Assembly: GCF_945859705.1 (NCBI RefSeq) | Contig: NC_079138.1 | Location: 2,976,001 to 3,040,000, forward strand | Direction of reading: 5' to 3' | DNA: 64,000 bases | DNA from: Episyrphus balteatus | Lineage: Eukaryota; Arthropoda; Insecta; Diptera; Syrphidae | Shown: positions 34,601-44,345 of the stretch, one piece after another | Position numbering within the stretch: the first letter of the stretch is position 1 | Layout of the letters: each line of letters opens with the position of its first letter | The notes under the pieces: generated by a model | Seen by the model: the letters and a program-made list of their open reading frames with translations, nothing else | Database searches by the model: none | Told to the model about the DNA's origin: nothing | Made by a program: the position numbers and the translations under genes

Positions 34601-37600
34601 TGAATGTGAGGTGCTATCATCGTCGGATATGCTCTGCAATTCACCAATAATCGACACAGGTTCAGTGTTTCTCGATGCTGACAAACCGGAACAACTAGAG
34701 TATGGATTTTTGATGGACAATGTTATCGGAGTGCAAAATCTTTCGACTAAGCATAATAATAAATTTGAACTTTACCCCAATCCAGTGTATGATCGTTTTG
34801 AAGATCGAGTCAAATACTATAAAAGTGAATACTTAACAATAAATGGAAAGAATCTAGATCGTGCGTGTAAGGAAAGCGATGTGCTGGTGATGATCGGTAA
34901 TGGGATATGTAATATTACTTCGCTATCCCGTCAGCAATTGACCTGCCGACCCCCATCGGAGTCTACAGATTCCAGTGAGGTACCTGAGGTGGTTGTGAAA
35001 ATTGGTCAATCATTGGAATATCGCATTGGGGTGTTGAGTTATGCCTCGCCAAATATCATGCATGGCCTGGGAAAGAATGTAATGTTCGGTGTAATTGTTG
35101 GAGTAGCAGCATTGTTTCTATTCTTTGTCTGTTTACTTGTGGCCTATAAAAAGAAAACATCCGAGTCTAATCGTGTGCTGAGAAACATGCAAGAACAAAT
35201 GGATATTCTAGAGTTACGTGTTGCTGCGGAATGTAAAGAAGCTTTTGCTGAATTGCAAACCGAAATGACAGATCTAACTGGTGACCTTACATCAGGCGGT
35301 ATACCATTCCTTGATTACCGTACTTATGCCATGAAAATTCTCTTTCCCAATGATAAGGATCACAATGTTTTGCAATGGGAACGACCAGAATTGTTGCGCA
35401 AAGAAAAAGGTCTTCGCTTGTTTGGTCAATTGATTATGAATAAAACATTCCTCTTACTGTTCATACGCACTTTAGAATCGAATCGCTACTTTTCAATGCG
35501 TGAACGAGTTAATGTCGCTTCCCTTATCATGGTTACATTACAATCCAAATTGGAATATTGCACTGATATATTGAAAACACTTTTAGCTGAATTAATTGAA
35601 AAATGCATCGAAGGCAAGAGTCATCCGAAATTGTTACTACGTCGCACAGAAAGTGTTGCCGAAAAGATGCTATCGGCTTGGTTCACATTTTTGTTGTATA
35701 AATTTCTGAAAGAATGTGCCGGTGAACCATTGTATATGTTATTCCGAGCTGTTAAGGGCCAAGTTGATAAAGGTCCTGTAGATGCATGCACTCATGAAGC
35801 TAGATATTCGTTAAGCGAAGAGAAACTCATTCGCCAATTAATTGAATTCCGGCCAATGACGGTTTTTGCTAGCATTACACAACAACCAATGTTTTGTACA
35901 AATATGGAAATGATGCCCACTAACACGGAGAATGTTCAAGTCAAAGTTCTCGATTGTGATACCATTGGTCAAGTTAAGGAAAAATGTTTGGATACTATCT
36001 ATAGGAATATTCCATCCAGTCAACGCCCAAGAAAAGATGATTTAGATTTAGGTATATGTTTTTTTTTTTTGCTAAAATTAAATTGATATTGTGATTTAAT
36101 GCGGTTTAATTTTTTGTTGATAGAATGGCGAACAGGAGCATCAGGTCGTGTTATACTCTATGATGAAGATACTACGTCCAAGATGGAAAACGAATGGAAG
36201 AAACTCAATACACTACAACACTATAATGTTCCCGATGGTGCCGGGTTAAGCTTGGTGCCCAAACAAAGCTCGATTTATAATTTCTCAATACTCTCAGATA
36301 AAAATGAAAAATCTCACAAGTTAGTCTTTTTTCTATCTTTTTTTTGTTGCAGCAATTGTATACAAAATTATTAATTATTAAATCATTTTTATTTGCAGAT
36401 ATGAAACATTAAATTTATCAAAATACACATCATCATCCCCAACATTTAGTCGAGCTGGAAGTCCCTTGAATAATGATATCCATGAGAATGGGTTAAAATA
36501 TTGGCATTTAGTCAAACACCACGATAGTGATTTACAAAAAGAAGGTGAACGTGTAAATAAACTTGTGTCGGAAATTTATTTGACACGACTGCTTGCCACT
36601 AAGGGTACACTACAAAAATTTGTCGATGATTTATTCGAGACAATATTTAGTACAGCACACAGAGGTTCAGCGTTACCTTTGGCAATAAAATATATGTTTG
36701 ATTTTTTGGATGATCAAGCATTATTGCATGGCATAACTGATCCCGAAGTTGTGCATACATGGAAGAGCAATAGTTTGCCATTAAGGTAAATATAAATTTA
36801 AAATTAAAGAAATAATCAAATCTTATTATATGTTTTTTTTTTTTCTTCTATCATTTTAGGTTTTGGGTTAATTTAATTAAAAATCCAAACTTTGTTTTTG
36901 ATATTCATAAGTCGAACATAGTTGATTCCTGCTTATCAGTAGTTGCTCAAACATTTATGGATTCATGTTCCACATCAGATCATAGATTAGGTAAGAATTT
37001 TTAATATTTTAATGTTTGTAAAAAAAAAAAAAAAAATTAGCATGAACAATATAAAACATCTACCATATTTCCATATTTCATATTAAAAAAAAAGTATTTG
37101 GCTGTCTGTAAACTTGGTTTGCGGACGATATATTTACGTGATAGCATCATAAGAAAATTTATTTATCTGTAAGCAAAAAAAAAAAAAAATTTGGATTCGA
37201 ACCCTAGACCTCAAAAAATTAGAAACAATGGACAGTTCTTTCCAAGTTCCAGTTCTTTCTCTTCATCTGTGCCGACATGTTCTATTGAATTTTAATCTAC
37301 ATTTCTGAGTGGTCACTCCAAAGTTGGTATACAAACGTCTTGAAGATATTCTGAAACGAGTCTAGCACTTTGACCTCATGCAAAATCTTGCATTAGAATA
37401 ACCTGTGGACCAATTCTATAGCTGGTTGCTGTTTAAAGATGTCGGTCACGTATCTTTGGGTACTTAACGTAGGTCTAGTAAAGCTCACTAATTCCGTACG
37501 TGTTGTTAAGCAGATTTTACCCTAGAAAAAATTTTGTTACACATATCTAAAAGGTTCGCGGGTTGCCAGACAGACCTCAGTAAATCTCTCTCTCCCCTAA

Positions 37601-38347
37601 TCTTCTTCACAAACATTTCATTCCAATCCTTGAATTCAAGGTGATTCTTCCCTGCTGAGAAAAAAAAAATCATGGTACTGAGGTATAAAGTAATACAATT
37701 TGGGCAAAAATGAATGTTCATTAGTTTGCATCCTTTGCAAGTTGTACAATCTAAATAGGCTAGCAAGTATGGTCTGTTAAACGTTCTTTTCACTTTTGAA
37801 CATGAACTATAATTTAATTTAGAATGACATTCCTTTTAGTTTCCTTGAGCAAATCATATTTGAAATGATTAAATAAATACAAATTTTTCTTTGATTCTAA
37901 TATTTATTTTCTAATACTTTTTTATTTACAGGTAAGGATTCTCCAAGCTCAAAGCTATTATACGCAAAAGATATACCTGAATATCGCAAATGGGTGGATC
38001 GATATTATCGTGATATTAGAGAAATGCCAGCTATATCCGATCAAGATATGAATGCAATGCTAGCTGAAGAATCAAGAGTGAGTTGAAACAATAATCAATA
38101 AATTTTTATATTTTTATTTTAATAAAATATTTTGTAATTTATTATAAAATACACTAAGTTGGATATATTTTCATTACAGTTACACACAACAGAATTTAAT
38201 ACAAATTGTGCCCTCCACGAATTATATGAATATGCTGTGAAATACAATGAACAATTAACTGTAACATTGGAAGAAGATGAATTCTCACAAAAGCAAAGAC
38301 TTGCCTTTAAATTAGAACAAGTTCATAATATAATGTCTGCTGAATAA
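30421..38347 (+). CDS. PlexA: Plexin A, semaphorin receptor (12 coding exons)
   Basis: Joined exons: 30421-31680, 31750-32292, 32386-32548, 32605-32813, 32894-33224, 33331-33612, 34009-36051, 36124-36319, 36399-36785, 36860-36990, 37932-38077, 38180-38347. All introns are GT..AG and phases agree; the product is 1,952 residues. Approximate order: signal peptide 1-19, Ser/Asn-rich linker 20-73, sema about 75-530, PSI domains at about 531-580, 681-715 and 841-892, IPT domains 895-1275, membrane segment 1286-1308, GAP domain in two halves split by a Rho-binding domain (about 1546-1660). The GAP Arg pair is at 1474-1475 (LLLRRTES) and a later conserved Arg at 1805 (LPLRFWVN). The ISDQDMNA motif near the C-terminus is typical of class A plexins. 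It binds class 1 transmembrane semaphorins at the growth-cone surface and, in the family, inactivates small Ras/Rap GTPases and recruits Mical. It is intact; paralogue PlexB is the main alternative and fits less well. Confidence 0.96.
31750..32292 (+). CDS. PlexA: PlexA coding exon 2 (residues 421-601)
   Basis: The acceptor is TTTCACTAG. It encodes the end of the sema domain (GEDFCGLDVN.., HIYVMSRHGVSKVKVYDC) and the first PSI domain with its CGQC and CGWC cysteines. The donor is ACG|GTAAGT, phase 0. Confidence 0.92.
32293..32385 (+). other. PlexA: PlexA intron 2, in frame and without stop
   Basis: Consensus GTAAGT..TTTCAG ends; the length is 93 bases, a multiple of three, in phase 0. All 31 codons are open, from VSNNSDG to GVFQ, so retention would add a hydrophilic insert between PSI-1 and the first IPT-like segment. 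I treat it as an intron because its splice signals are strong and the joined exons read naturally (RTTART-LELIIDHLPQ). Confidence 0.75.
32386..32548 (+). CDS. PlexA: PlexA coding exon 3 (residues 602-655)
   Basis: The acceptor is GTGTTTCAG. It encodes LELIIDHLPQLKENLVCAF, the region between PSI-1 and PSI-2. The donor is CGAC|GTAAGT, phase 1. Confidence 0.9.
32605..32813 (+). CDS. PlexA: PlexA coding exon 4 (residues 656-725)
   Basis: The acceptor is AATTCTAG. It encodes HHFTARLSVRTKNGPDL and the second PSI domain (FDCSTHSSCTRCV, then PCDWCVEAHRC). The donor is AGT|GTAAGT, phase 0. Confidence 0.92.
32894..33224 (+). CDS. PlexA: PlexA coding exon 5 (residues 726-835)
   Basis: The acceptor is TATTTCAG. 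It encodes RIGPSYRSGPGFCPTINATG and the linker to PSI-3, ending GGSKPLDNPHDIH. The donor is CATG|GTATTT, phase 1, followed by a T-rich intron. Confidence 0.9.
33331..33612 (+). CDS. PlexA: PlexA coding exon 6 (residues 836-929)
   Basis: The acceptor is TACGTTACAG. It encodes the third PSI domain (YRCRDMADSCGICLALAEKY, then CGWCSSTNSC) and the start of the first IPT domain (FSPKTGPWEGGTNITIQG). The donor is TCAG|GTATGT, phase 1. Confidence 0.92.
34009..36051 (+). CDS. PlexA: PlexA coding exon 7 (residues 930-1610)
   Basis: The acceptor is TTTCATTACAG. This 2-kb exon carries the remaining IPT domains, the membrane segment (FGVIVGVAALFLFFVCLLVA) followed by YKKK, a predicted coiled juxtamembrane helix, the first half of the GAP domain with the RR pair (LLLRRTES), and the start of the Rho-binding domain. 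The donor is TTAG|GTATAT, phase 1. Reading on meets poly-Phe and a stop. Confidence 0.94.
36124..36319 (+). CDS. PlexA: PlexA coding exon 8 (residues 1611-1675)
   Basis: The acceptor is TTGTTGATAG. It encodes EWRTGASGRVILYDEDTTS and LNTLQHYNVPDGAGLSLVP, the second part of the Rho-binding domain. The donor is CACAA|GTTAGT, phase 2. A closer CAG acceptor at 36350-36352 would lead to a stop and is rejected. Confidence 0.9.
36399..36785 (+). CDS. PlexA: PlexA coding exon 9 (residues 1676-1804)
   Basis: The acceptor is TATTTGCAG. It encodes YETLNLSKYTSSSPTFSRAG, then KYWHLVKHHD and FVDDLFETIFSTAHRGSALP, in the second GAP half. The donor is TTAAG|GTAAAT, phase 2, splitting the conserved Arg1805 codon. 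Confidence 0.92.
36860..36990 (+). CDS. PlexA: PlexA coding exon 10 (residues 1805-1848)
   Basis: The acceptor is TCATTTTAG. It encodes RFWVNLIKNPNFVFDIHKSN and VVAQTFMDSC, the highly conserved GAP core. The donor is TTAG|GTAAGA, phase 1. Confidence 0.93.
36991..37931 (+). other. PlexA: PlexA intron 10 (941 bases)
   Basis: The longest intron of the coding region. It holds A runs at 37020 and 37169, a TTCGAACCCTAG motif that only resembles a tRNA T-arm, and about 600 bases of ordinary complexity (37220-37800) including a 95-codon minus-strand frame with no recognised domain. It may carry an old insertion. Confidence 0.7.
37932..38077 (+). CDS. PlexA: PlexA coding exon 11 (residues 1849-1897)
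   Basis: The acceptor is TTATTTACAG. It encodes KDSPSSKLLYAKDIPEYRKW and the class A signature PAISDQDMNAMLAEESR. The donor is AGA|GTGAGT, phase 0. Confidence 0.93.
38180..38347 (+). CDS. PlexA: PlexA coding exon 12 (residues 1898-1952 and stop)
   Basis: The acceptor is TTCATTACAG. It encodes LHTTEFNTNCALHELYEYAV and ends KLEQVHNIMSAE then TAA, the normal plexin C-terminus. The homologous helix in vertebrates ends similarly. It is followed at once by A-rich 3' UTR. Confidence 0.94.
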   Translation, partial: LHTTEFNTNCALHELYEYAVKYNEQLTVTLEEDEFSQKQRLAFKLEQVHNIMSAE

Positions 38348-41300
38348 GTTAAAAAAAAAAAAAAACAAAAACAAAACTACAAAACAAAAAAAAAAAACAG
38401 TAAACAATTTACATAGAAGAAAACGAACAAACAAAAAAAAAAGGGAAGATACACAACGATAATGGGAGGGGAGGGAGGAGCTTTACAAAATAAGAACAAA
38501 CAAAAGATGGATTTTTTTTATCAAGTCTCTCAAGTTTCATGATAATCTGCAACTGAGGCGTCCACCGCAAAAACAAACAATACAACAAGACTTATGTTGA
38601 ACAAGTATTGACTTATTTTCTTTGAATTCTTCCTTAAATTGTGATAAACTCACCAAAACCCAAAGTTATATCTCATTCACTCAATAATACAAACCAATTC
38701 AACAATCAAGAACACGAAGAAATAATTTCAAGTGAGTTTGTTTTTTTTTATATTATTAATTACAAAACAAGTGTTGTGTTCTTGACTTGACTACTAGAGC
38801 CGTTATTATCTTGAAACAAGGTTAAGAATATTGGGCTCTTGAAACCTGTTACACTATTTGTTCAACAACAAATAGAAAGAATGAAAAGATTTCATGTTGT
38901 TGAAATGAGTTTTTTTTTTGAGTAATTGCAGACTCCTCGTCCTTTTTTATTTTCTTCAAAAAAGAGATTAACAAAAAAGCTTTTGAATTAATTTAACAAA
39001 TGATACTGTGAAATTTTCAAAATAAAACAGACGTTTGTGTGTGAAAAATGTAAAAAAAAATTGTCTCATCTTCCTCCCTTTTTTTATTTCACTCTCGTCA
39101 TTTAAGAGATGATTTTCATTTTTGTTTTAATTTTTTTCATTTAGTAATTCTGTTCTGTTTTGTTTTGTTTGTTTTTTTTTCTGTATTATATTACATTATT
39201 TTAATCAAATTTTAACACACATACACGGAAAACATATATTCAAAAGCTAACGTATCAAAAAACCTATGATATGTTTTCTTTTTTGATAAATTGATACTGT
39301 TTGCGATTGTGACTGTTTTTGTGTATTATTTCAAAAGTCTAATTACATAATATATATATTTTTAAGTGTTAGAATTATACATATATTTGTACATGTATGT
39401 TCATGAAAGAGAATTGGCAGTAAAGTTAGAAAAACCAGCTGCAACAAAAGTCTCTTTTTTTATTTAGATTTTGTTTGTTTTAAGTATTTTTATGTGTTTT
39501 TTTTTTTTGGCCGCTGCTGCAAAATAATGTATTTTTTTTTTTTTTACTCTTCAAAAAGAATATTCATTAGTTCATTAATGTGTTGTAAATGTCTTTCGTT
39601 CTTTAATTTTATTAAATTTACATTTTATTTATTATCAAAAAACAAAAAAACTTTATTTAATTTCATTTCATTTTCGATTATTCCGTCGTTTTCATTGTTT
39701 CTTAATTTTAAATTTTTAAGTTTTACAAACTTCCATCCTTGAACGATAGATAGTAACTACAATAAATTTTATTTTTTTCATTTCTTGCATATACATTCTT
39801 AATAATTAGATAATAAATTCTATCTTTCCATCATCGTCATGTTTAAGGTCCAAAGAACAGATCTGAAAATTCTGTTTCGTCCAGCACATTATCTTATTGT
39901 CGACTCGTTTCTTGATAACTTGTCTTAAAACCTTTAACTAAGCAAAAAAAAATAATTTTAAAACTATCACACTTTTAATGTTATTAATTTATTCCACTGC
40001 TGCAAAAGTTCGTAATGTCTAGAAAACCATAAATTGCAAATATTTCTCTCAATCTTTCCAGCCAAGACTGACGAAGGTTTGAAAGGCTTTTCCCGAACTA
40101 GCAGCTAGAGATCTTATTTAAGTTAATAGCAAGCAAAAGTCTCTTTTCTGCTTTTTTTCCTTTCACGTTTATTTGTTTTCTAAAAACAAGCCACATAACC
40201 TTCTGTGATCTCAAATTTTATTCCAATGCACAACTAGATTTTGATTTTGAGATACTTAGAATGTTTTTTGCTGTCGTAAAAATTATTAACATAAATCAGG
40301 GTGAACCTGTATCGACCGACAGTATCGTTTTGTGGAATATATATCTCCGATAGATATGGAAGGGTTCAATATAAAATCTCATTCTAATTGATATTACTAA
40401 AGGATTTTGCGGCAGTGTTTTTTTTTTGTTCCCCTAGATACATTGTATGGACATTGATGATAAGAAACTAATTTTACTCTGGTACCTATCTCTACTTCTT
40501 TGCTTTCACATCAAATCGTTCATCAAACCACGAAATATTTCTTCTTTTTTGTACATCTTAAAAACGAAAAAAAAAAATATACACATTCCAAAAACTGCTT
40601 GAAGGGATGTACAGTGTACACACATTTTTCAAGATTCCAAGAGAAAAAAAAATATCGATAAAAAAGGAGGCGGCCATGAGTACTATTCCTATAAATAAAT
40701 AAATTTAAAAACAAATACATAGAGAAGTATTTTATCTTAAATATTAAAAGAACAAAAATTTCATTTATACTAAATAAACTAACTAAGAAAAAAAAACGAA
40801 AAAAAAAATACTAAAGAGCTGAATAATAAATTGACTGATTTTAAAGATAATTATAATTATTTAATGATAAATACATAGTTGAATAAATAATATTATTTTT
40901 ATTATTATTTTTTTTTTAAATTGTTTGTTTTAATATTATGTTCAAAATGATTTATACAATTTTATTTTATTTTAATATTATTTTTTATTTGTCTTATTTT
41001 TAATTTGTCTTTAACTGTACAATTATTATATGTTTTAAGCATATTGTTTATATATATCATTAAAAAAAAACACTCAAAAACAAATATTGCTCCATTGTAA
41101 ATTATTGTCTAATTTTACTTTAAAGCTTTAAACAATTGATAAAACAAAATAAAACAAAAAAAAGAAATTAAATAAAATAAGAAAATGTTTGTGAGAAATA
41201 AATTAGAACAATATTTTATAATAATTTTTATTTTTTATCGAAGCAAAATATTTTCAAACTAAAAAAAAAGGTATTGGTCATTTTCTTATTTATTTTTACA

Positions 41301-42103
41301 CACTTTCCTCTCGCCATTTAACATTATTTTATTTATTTGTTTTCTTTTTAATATTTTATATACATAAAAAAAAAAAACATTATACAGGTAATTGCAATTT
41401 AACCGTAAAGACTTTTATGTTTGCAAATCTAGAGTGCCTCATTCATAAGACTCTTATTTTGTTTTCTTTAAATTTTGCACATAAGTCTTTTCCCCAATGT
41501 AGCCCTAGATAATGCTTCCGTGGCCTAGCACCTATACTAAGGATATATTATCTCTCTTCCTAAAGGTCTCTTTTTCTCTCTATAAATTGAAAAACCCATT
41601 TATAGTTTTTAGGGAAAAGGATAAATTTGACAGCTGATAGTTTCAACTAATTCGCATCTCACACGAAAAAAAAAACAAAAATGTTTAAAATATGGAAAGT
41701 GTTTCAAAGTGTTTCGTGTATCACATAAGGTGCCGGCTTTGTTTGTTACAAACATAGCATTTCAAATTTAGAAGAGGCCATGTGATTTAGGATTACTTCA
41801 TCTGGAAATTTCGGATCCCAACCACAACAAAAGCTCTTTCTTAAAAATTATTCTCAAGTATGTTGTAGAAGTCTAGCCAGAATGCAATGCATTATTTCCA
41901 CCTTCCAGCAGAGGCATCTTCTTGTTTTACAAATATATAATTTATTTGTTTAAAATAGAGCAACTCAGTGAGGCAATACTAAAATTAACATTTCAACGAA
42001 TAATAAAAAAAAAAAAAAAACAGTCCATCCTTCCATGTTTCGCAAGGAAAAAATCCTACTCAATCACTTTTATCCATATAATCTACTTTTAAAACTTAAT
42101 TAA
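38348..42103. other. PlexA 3' UTR and AT-rich downstream DNA
   Basis: The start is A-rich 3' UTR. Its end is not certain because AATAAA-like strings are frequent; the best candidate is at 39021. After about 39100 I see only AT-rich DNA with poly(T)/poly(A) runs and no coding sequence. Confidence 0.5.
39021..39026 (+). terminator. PlexA: Candidate PlexA polyadenylation signal
   Basis: AATAAA lies 674 bases after the stop codon and is followed by GTTTGTGTGTG (from 39032), a good G/T-rich downstream element, although it is close to the hexamer. Later AATAAA strings could serve longer transcripts. Confidence 0.4.
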
Positions 42104-42409
42104 CCCTTTCGGGGGTTTCACGTGAACAAAATTCCACTCGGAAAAATTTAATTTCACTATTCCCCTATTGTGAGTTTCGGGCGAAAAGTTGTTCACGTTC
42201 GGACATCTCTCGGTATTTTCAACTTTTTTTTTCATGAAATATGCTAGTTTGTCGACGGCTCTTCTCATTTAAATTTTGGTGCGGAACAAGAAACTAGTTT
42301 AGCGGAAAATGTAAATACCCTTCGGGTGAAACTCACGATACCTTTTAAAATTCCGTGCGAACAAATATATTCCGGGTGGAAAACATTTCACGTGAAACTC
42401 ACGATAGGG
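42104..42409. mobile_element. MITE with 40-bp inverted ends and repeated subterminal motifs
   Basis: The left end CCCTTTCGGGGGTTTCACG.. and the right end, reverse complemented (CCCTATCGTGAGTTTCACG..), align over about 40 bases. Further copies of the same motif lie inside: CCCTATTGTGAGTTTCGGG at about 42163 and the opposite GGGTGAAACTCACGATACC at about 42323. The left flank is TTAA; the right flank is CTGA, so a piggyBac-type duplication is possible but decayed. Confidence 0.65.
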
Positions 42410-43964
42410 CTGATTAGAGCCTTATTCCCTAAAGAATGCCATGTTTCTTTAAAATTGCTTTCCCCAATGTTTCTAATAATATGGCGAGAAACTCGGTATT
42501 AATAGACAAATTTATGTTAAAGGACCTCAACAAAAGAGAATATAGAAAGAAAATTCGATTGAGAAGGTGGTTCGTGCAACACTTTATAGTTTATATTATA
42601 GATCAGGGCATAACTTGTGTATGTTGGCATTTTATAAGCCAATTTTTTTTAAATAGTTTGCCGGCCAATGGGTTAAAATCAATAGCAATTGCCATTAAAA
42701 TTAAATTTTACAGTTAGGCTTGCAAATTATGCGATTGATAAATAAACCAAAAAAAAAACTCGTACACAAAATTTTCTGTAATTTGGTCTGAGTACCAAAG
42801 ATGTCATCTCTTAAATGTCTTTAGGATTAAATTGAAATAAAAAAAAATCTGTATATAATGTATGTAAACTCATTTAATTTTCCTTATCATAATCCATAAC
42901 TGTTAAACTATACAAACCGGAACAAATATATATTATAAAGGATGTCTTTAAAAAATACAACAAACAAAAAATATTTAAACTTAAAGCAACACAAGCTTGT
43001 TATTTAATGTATAAATGCAAAAATGAGAAAAAAAAAATTATATAAAATAATTAAATCAAAGATGAAAACAAAAAAAAATATTAAATATATTGTAAAGAGT
43101 ATTCCCAGAGTATAGATTGACAATAATTTAAATATATATACATATAAATATGCAATTTTAAATTCGTATTGTTTGTTTTTTTATTTTAATTTTTTTTATT
43201 TATTTATTTTTTTTTTTTATTATTTAGATTTTTATCCATTTTAGATTGGTTTTCTTTTATTTTGGGGTTTGCTTCGTTTTGTTTTTATTTGTATTGATTT
43301 CAGCTCTTTTTGTGGATTTTCAGAACAAAGGTATTTTTAATTTTTAATTTTTTGAACTTAAATTCAATCCTAAGTAGAATTTTAAATGCTCCTATAAGAA
43401 AATAAAGAAAATTTTCGTATTGCTTTTCAGTCGGTAAATATCATAATGACTTCATTGTTTTCGAATTTGAAAGTAAGCTTTCTAAAATTGAGAAATCAAA
43501 CATAGTCTATAAAATGAAATGTTTAGGAGATGGGACAAACCATTTTTTTTTTTTTTTTTATAATTAGCCCTGAAGAATACTGTAAACACAGTCGAAACGT
43601 CCGTCGGAGAAAAGATAGTCAAAAAATTTACAAACATGACCCACTTAGGATTGAATTTAAGTTCAAATACAATATATGAATACAAAAAAAAAAAAAAAAA
43701 AAACAGCATTCATTAAAATAAAAATTCACATTTGTTACAGTGCTGCTAAAAACATTCCATATTTGTTTGTCATTTTCATTAATTGAAATTATATTACACA
43801 AAACTGGAACAAAATATTGTTTTAATATTTTTTCTAAGTCATTTATAATGATCTTAAATACATACAAAATTTTAAGTTAAGAATTTCGGCTGTGAAAAAC
43901 TAACGGAATTTTTTAATGTTATTGTTCAAAGTTTATATTTTGTTTTTAAAGACTGCTCGGCAAA
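42410..43964. other. AT-rich non-coding stretch
   Basis: The 93-codon frame at 42436-42717 begins directly beside the MITE, has no known domain and shows no splice sites that would extend it. The rest is homopolymer-rich, with no other feature. Confidence 0.5.
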
Positions 43965-44345
43965 ACCCCAAACCATCGCTACTGTTTAACAACGAGCTTT
44001 TAAGAATTTTTGGCATCAGCTTGTAGGAATAGCCGACGTATTTCTTTCTCCTTTAATGGAGAAAGACTCCAAAACATCTCTTTGTTCTGGAAATGATCCA
44101 TAATTCCGTTGATTTGGGGTAACGGGCTAGAGCATACGACTGAAAAAAAAAACCCCAAACCATCGCTACTGTTTAACGAGCTTTTAAGAATGTTTTGCAT
44201 CAGCTTGTAGGAAGAGCCGACGTATTTCTTTCTTCTTTAATGGAGAAACACTCCAAAGATCTCTCTATTCTGAAAACTATCCATAATTCCGTTGATTTGG
44301 TGTAACGGGCTAGCGCCTACAACTGGAAAAACCCCAAACCATCAC
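43965..44345. repeat. Tandem duplication, about 2.1 units of 179-187 bp
   Basis: ACCCCAAACCATCGCTACTG occurs at 43965 and 44152, and ACCCCAAACCATCAC opens a third, cut-off unit at 44331. Shared internal blocks include AGCCGACGTATTTCTTTCT and CCATAATTCCGTTGATTTGG. The copies differ by scattered substitutions and small indels. Confidence 0.85.

Noticed and set aside
36353..36375. Alternative acceptor for PlexA exon 9 after GTTGCAG
   Set aside because: Using it gives NCIQNY and then a stop; the acceptor at 36398 restores the conserved plexin reading.
37187..37206. TTCGAACCCTAG motif suggesting a tRNA T-arm or tRNA-derived SINE
   Set aside because: No acceptor, D or anticodon stems can be formed around it, and no A box is placed correctly.
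37506..37793. 95-codon minus-strand frame inside PlexA intron 10
   Set aside because: No recognised domain and no splice or start context. It may be old transposon sequence, but no ends were found.
42436..42717. 93-codon open frame beside a MITE
   Set aside because: No domain, no splice sites to extend it and no recognisable homologue.
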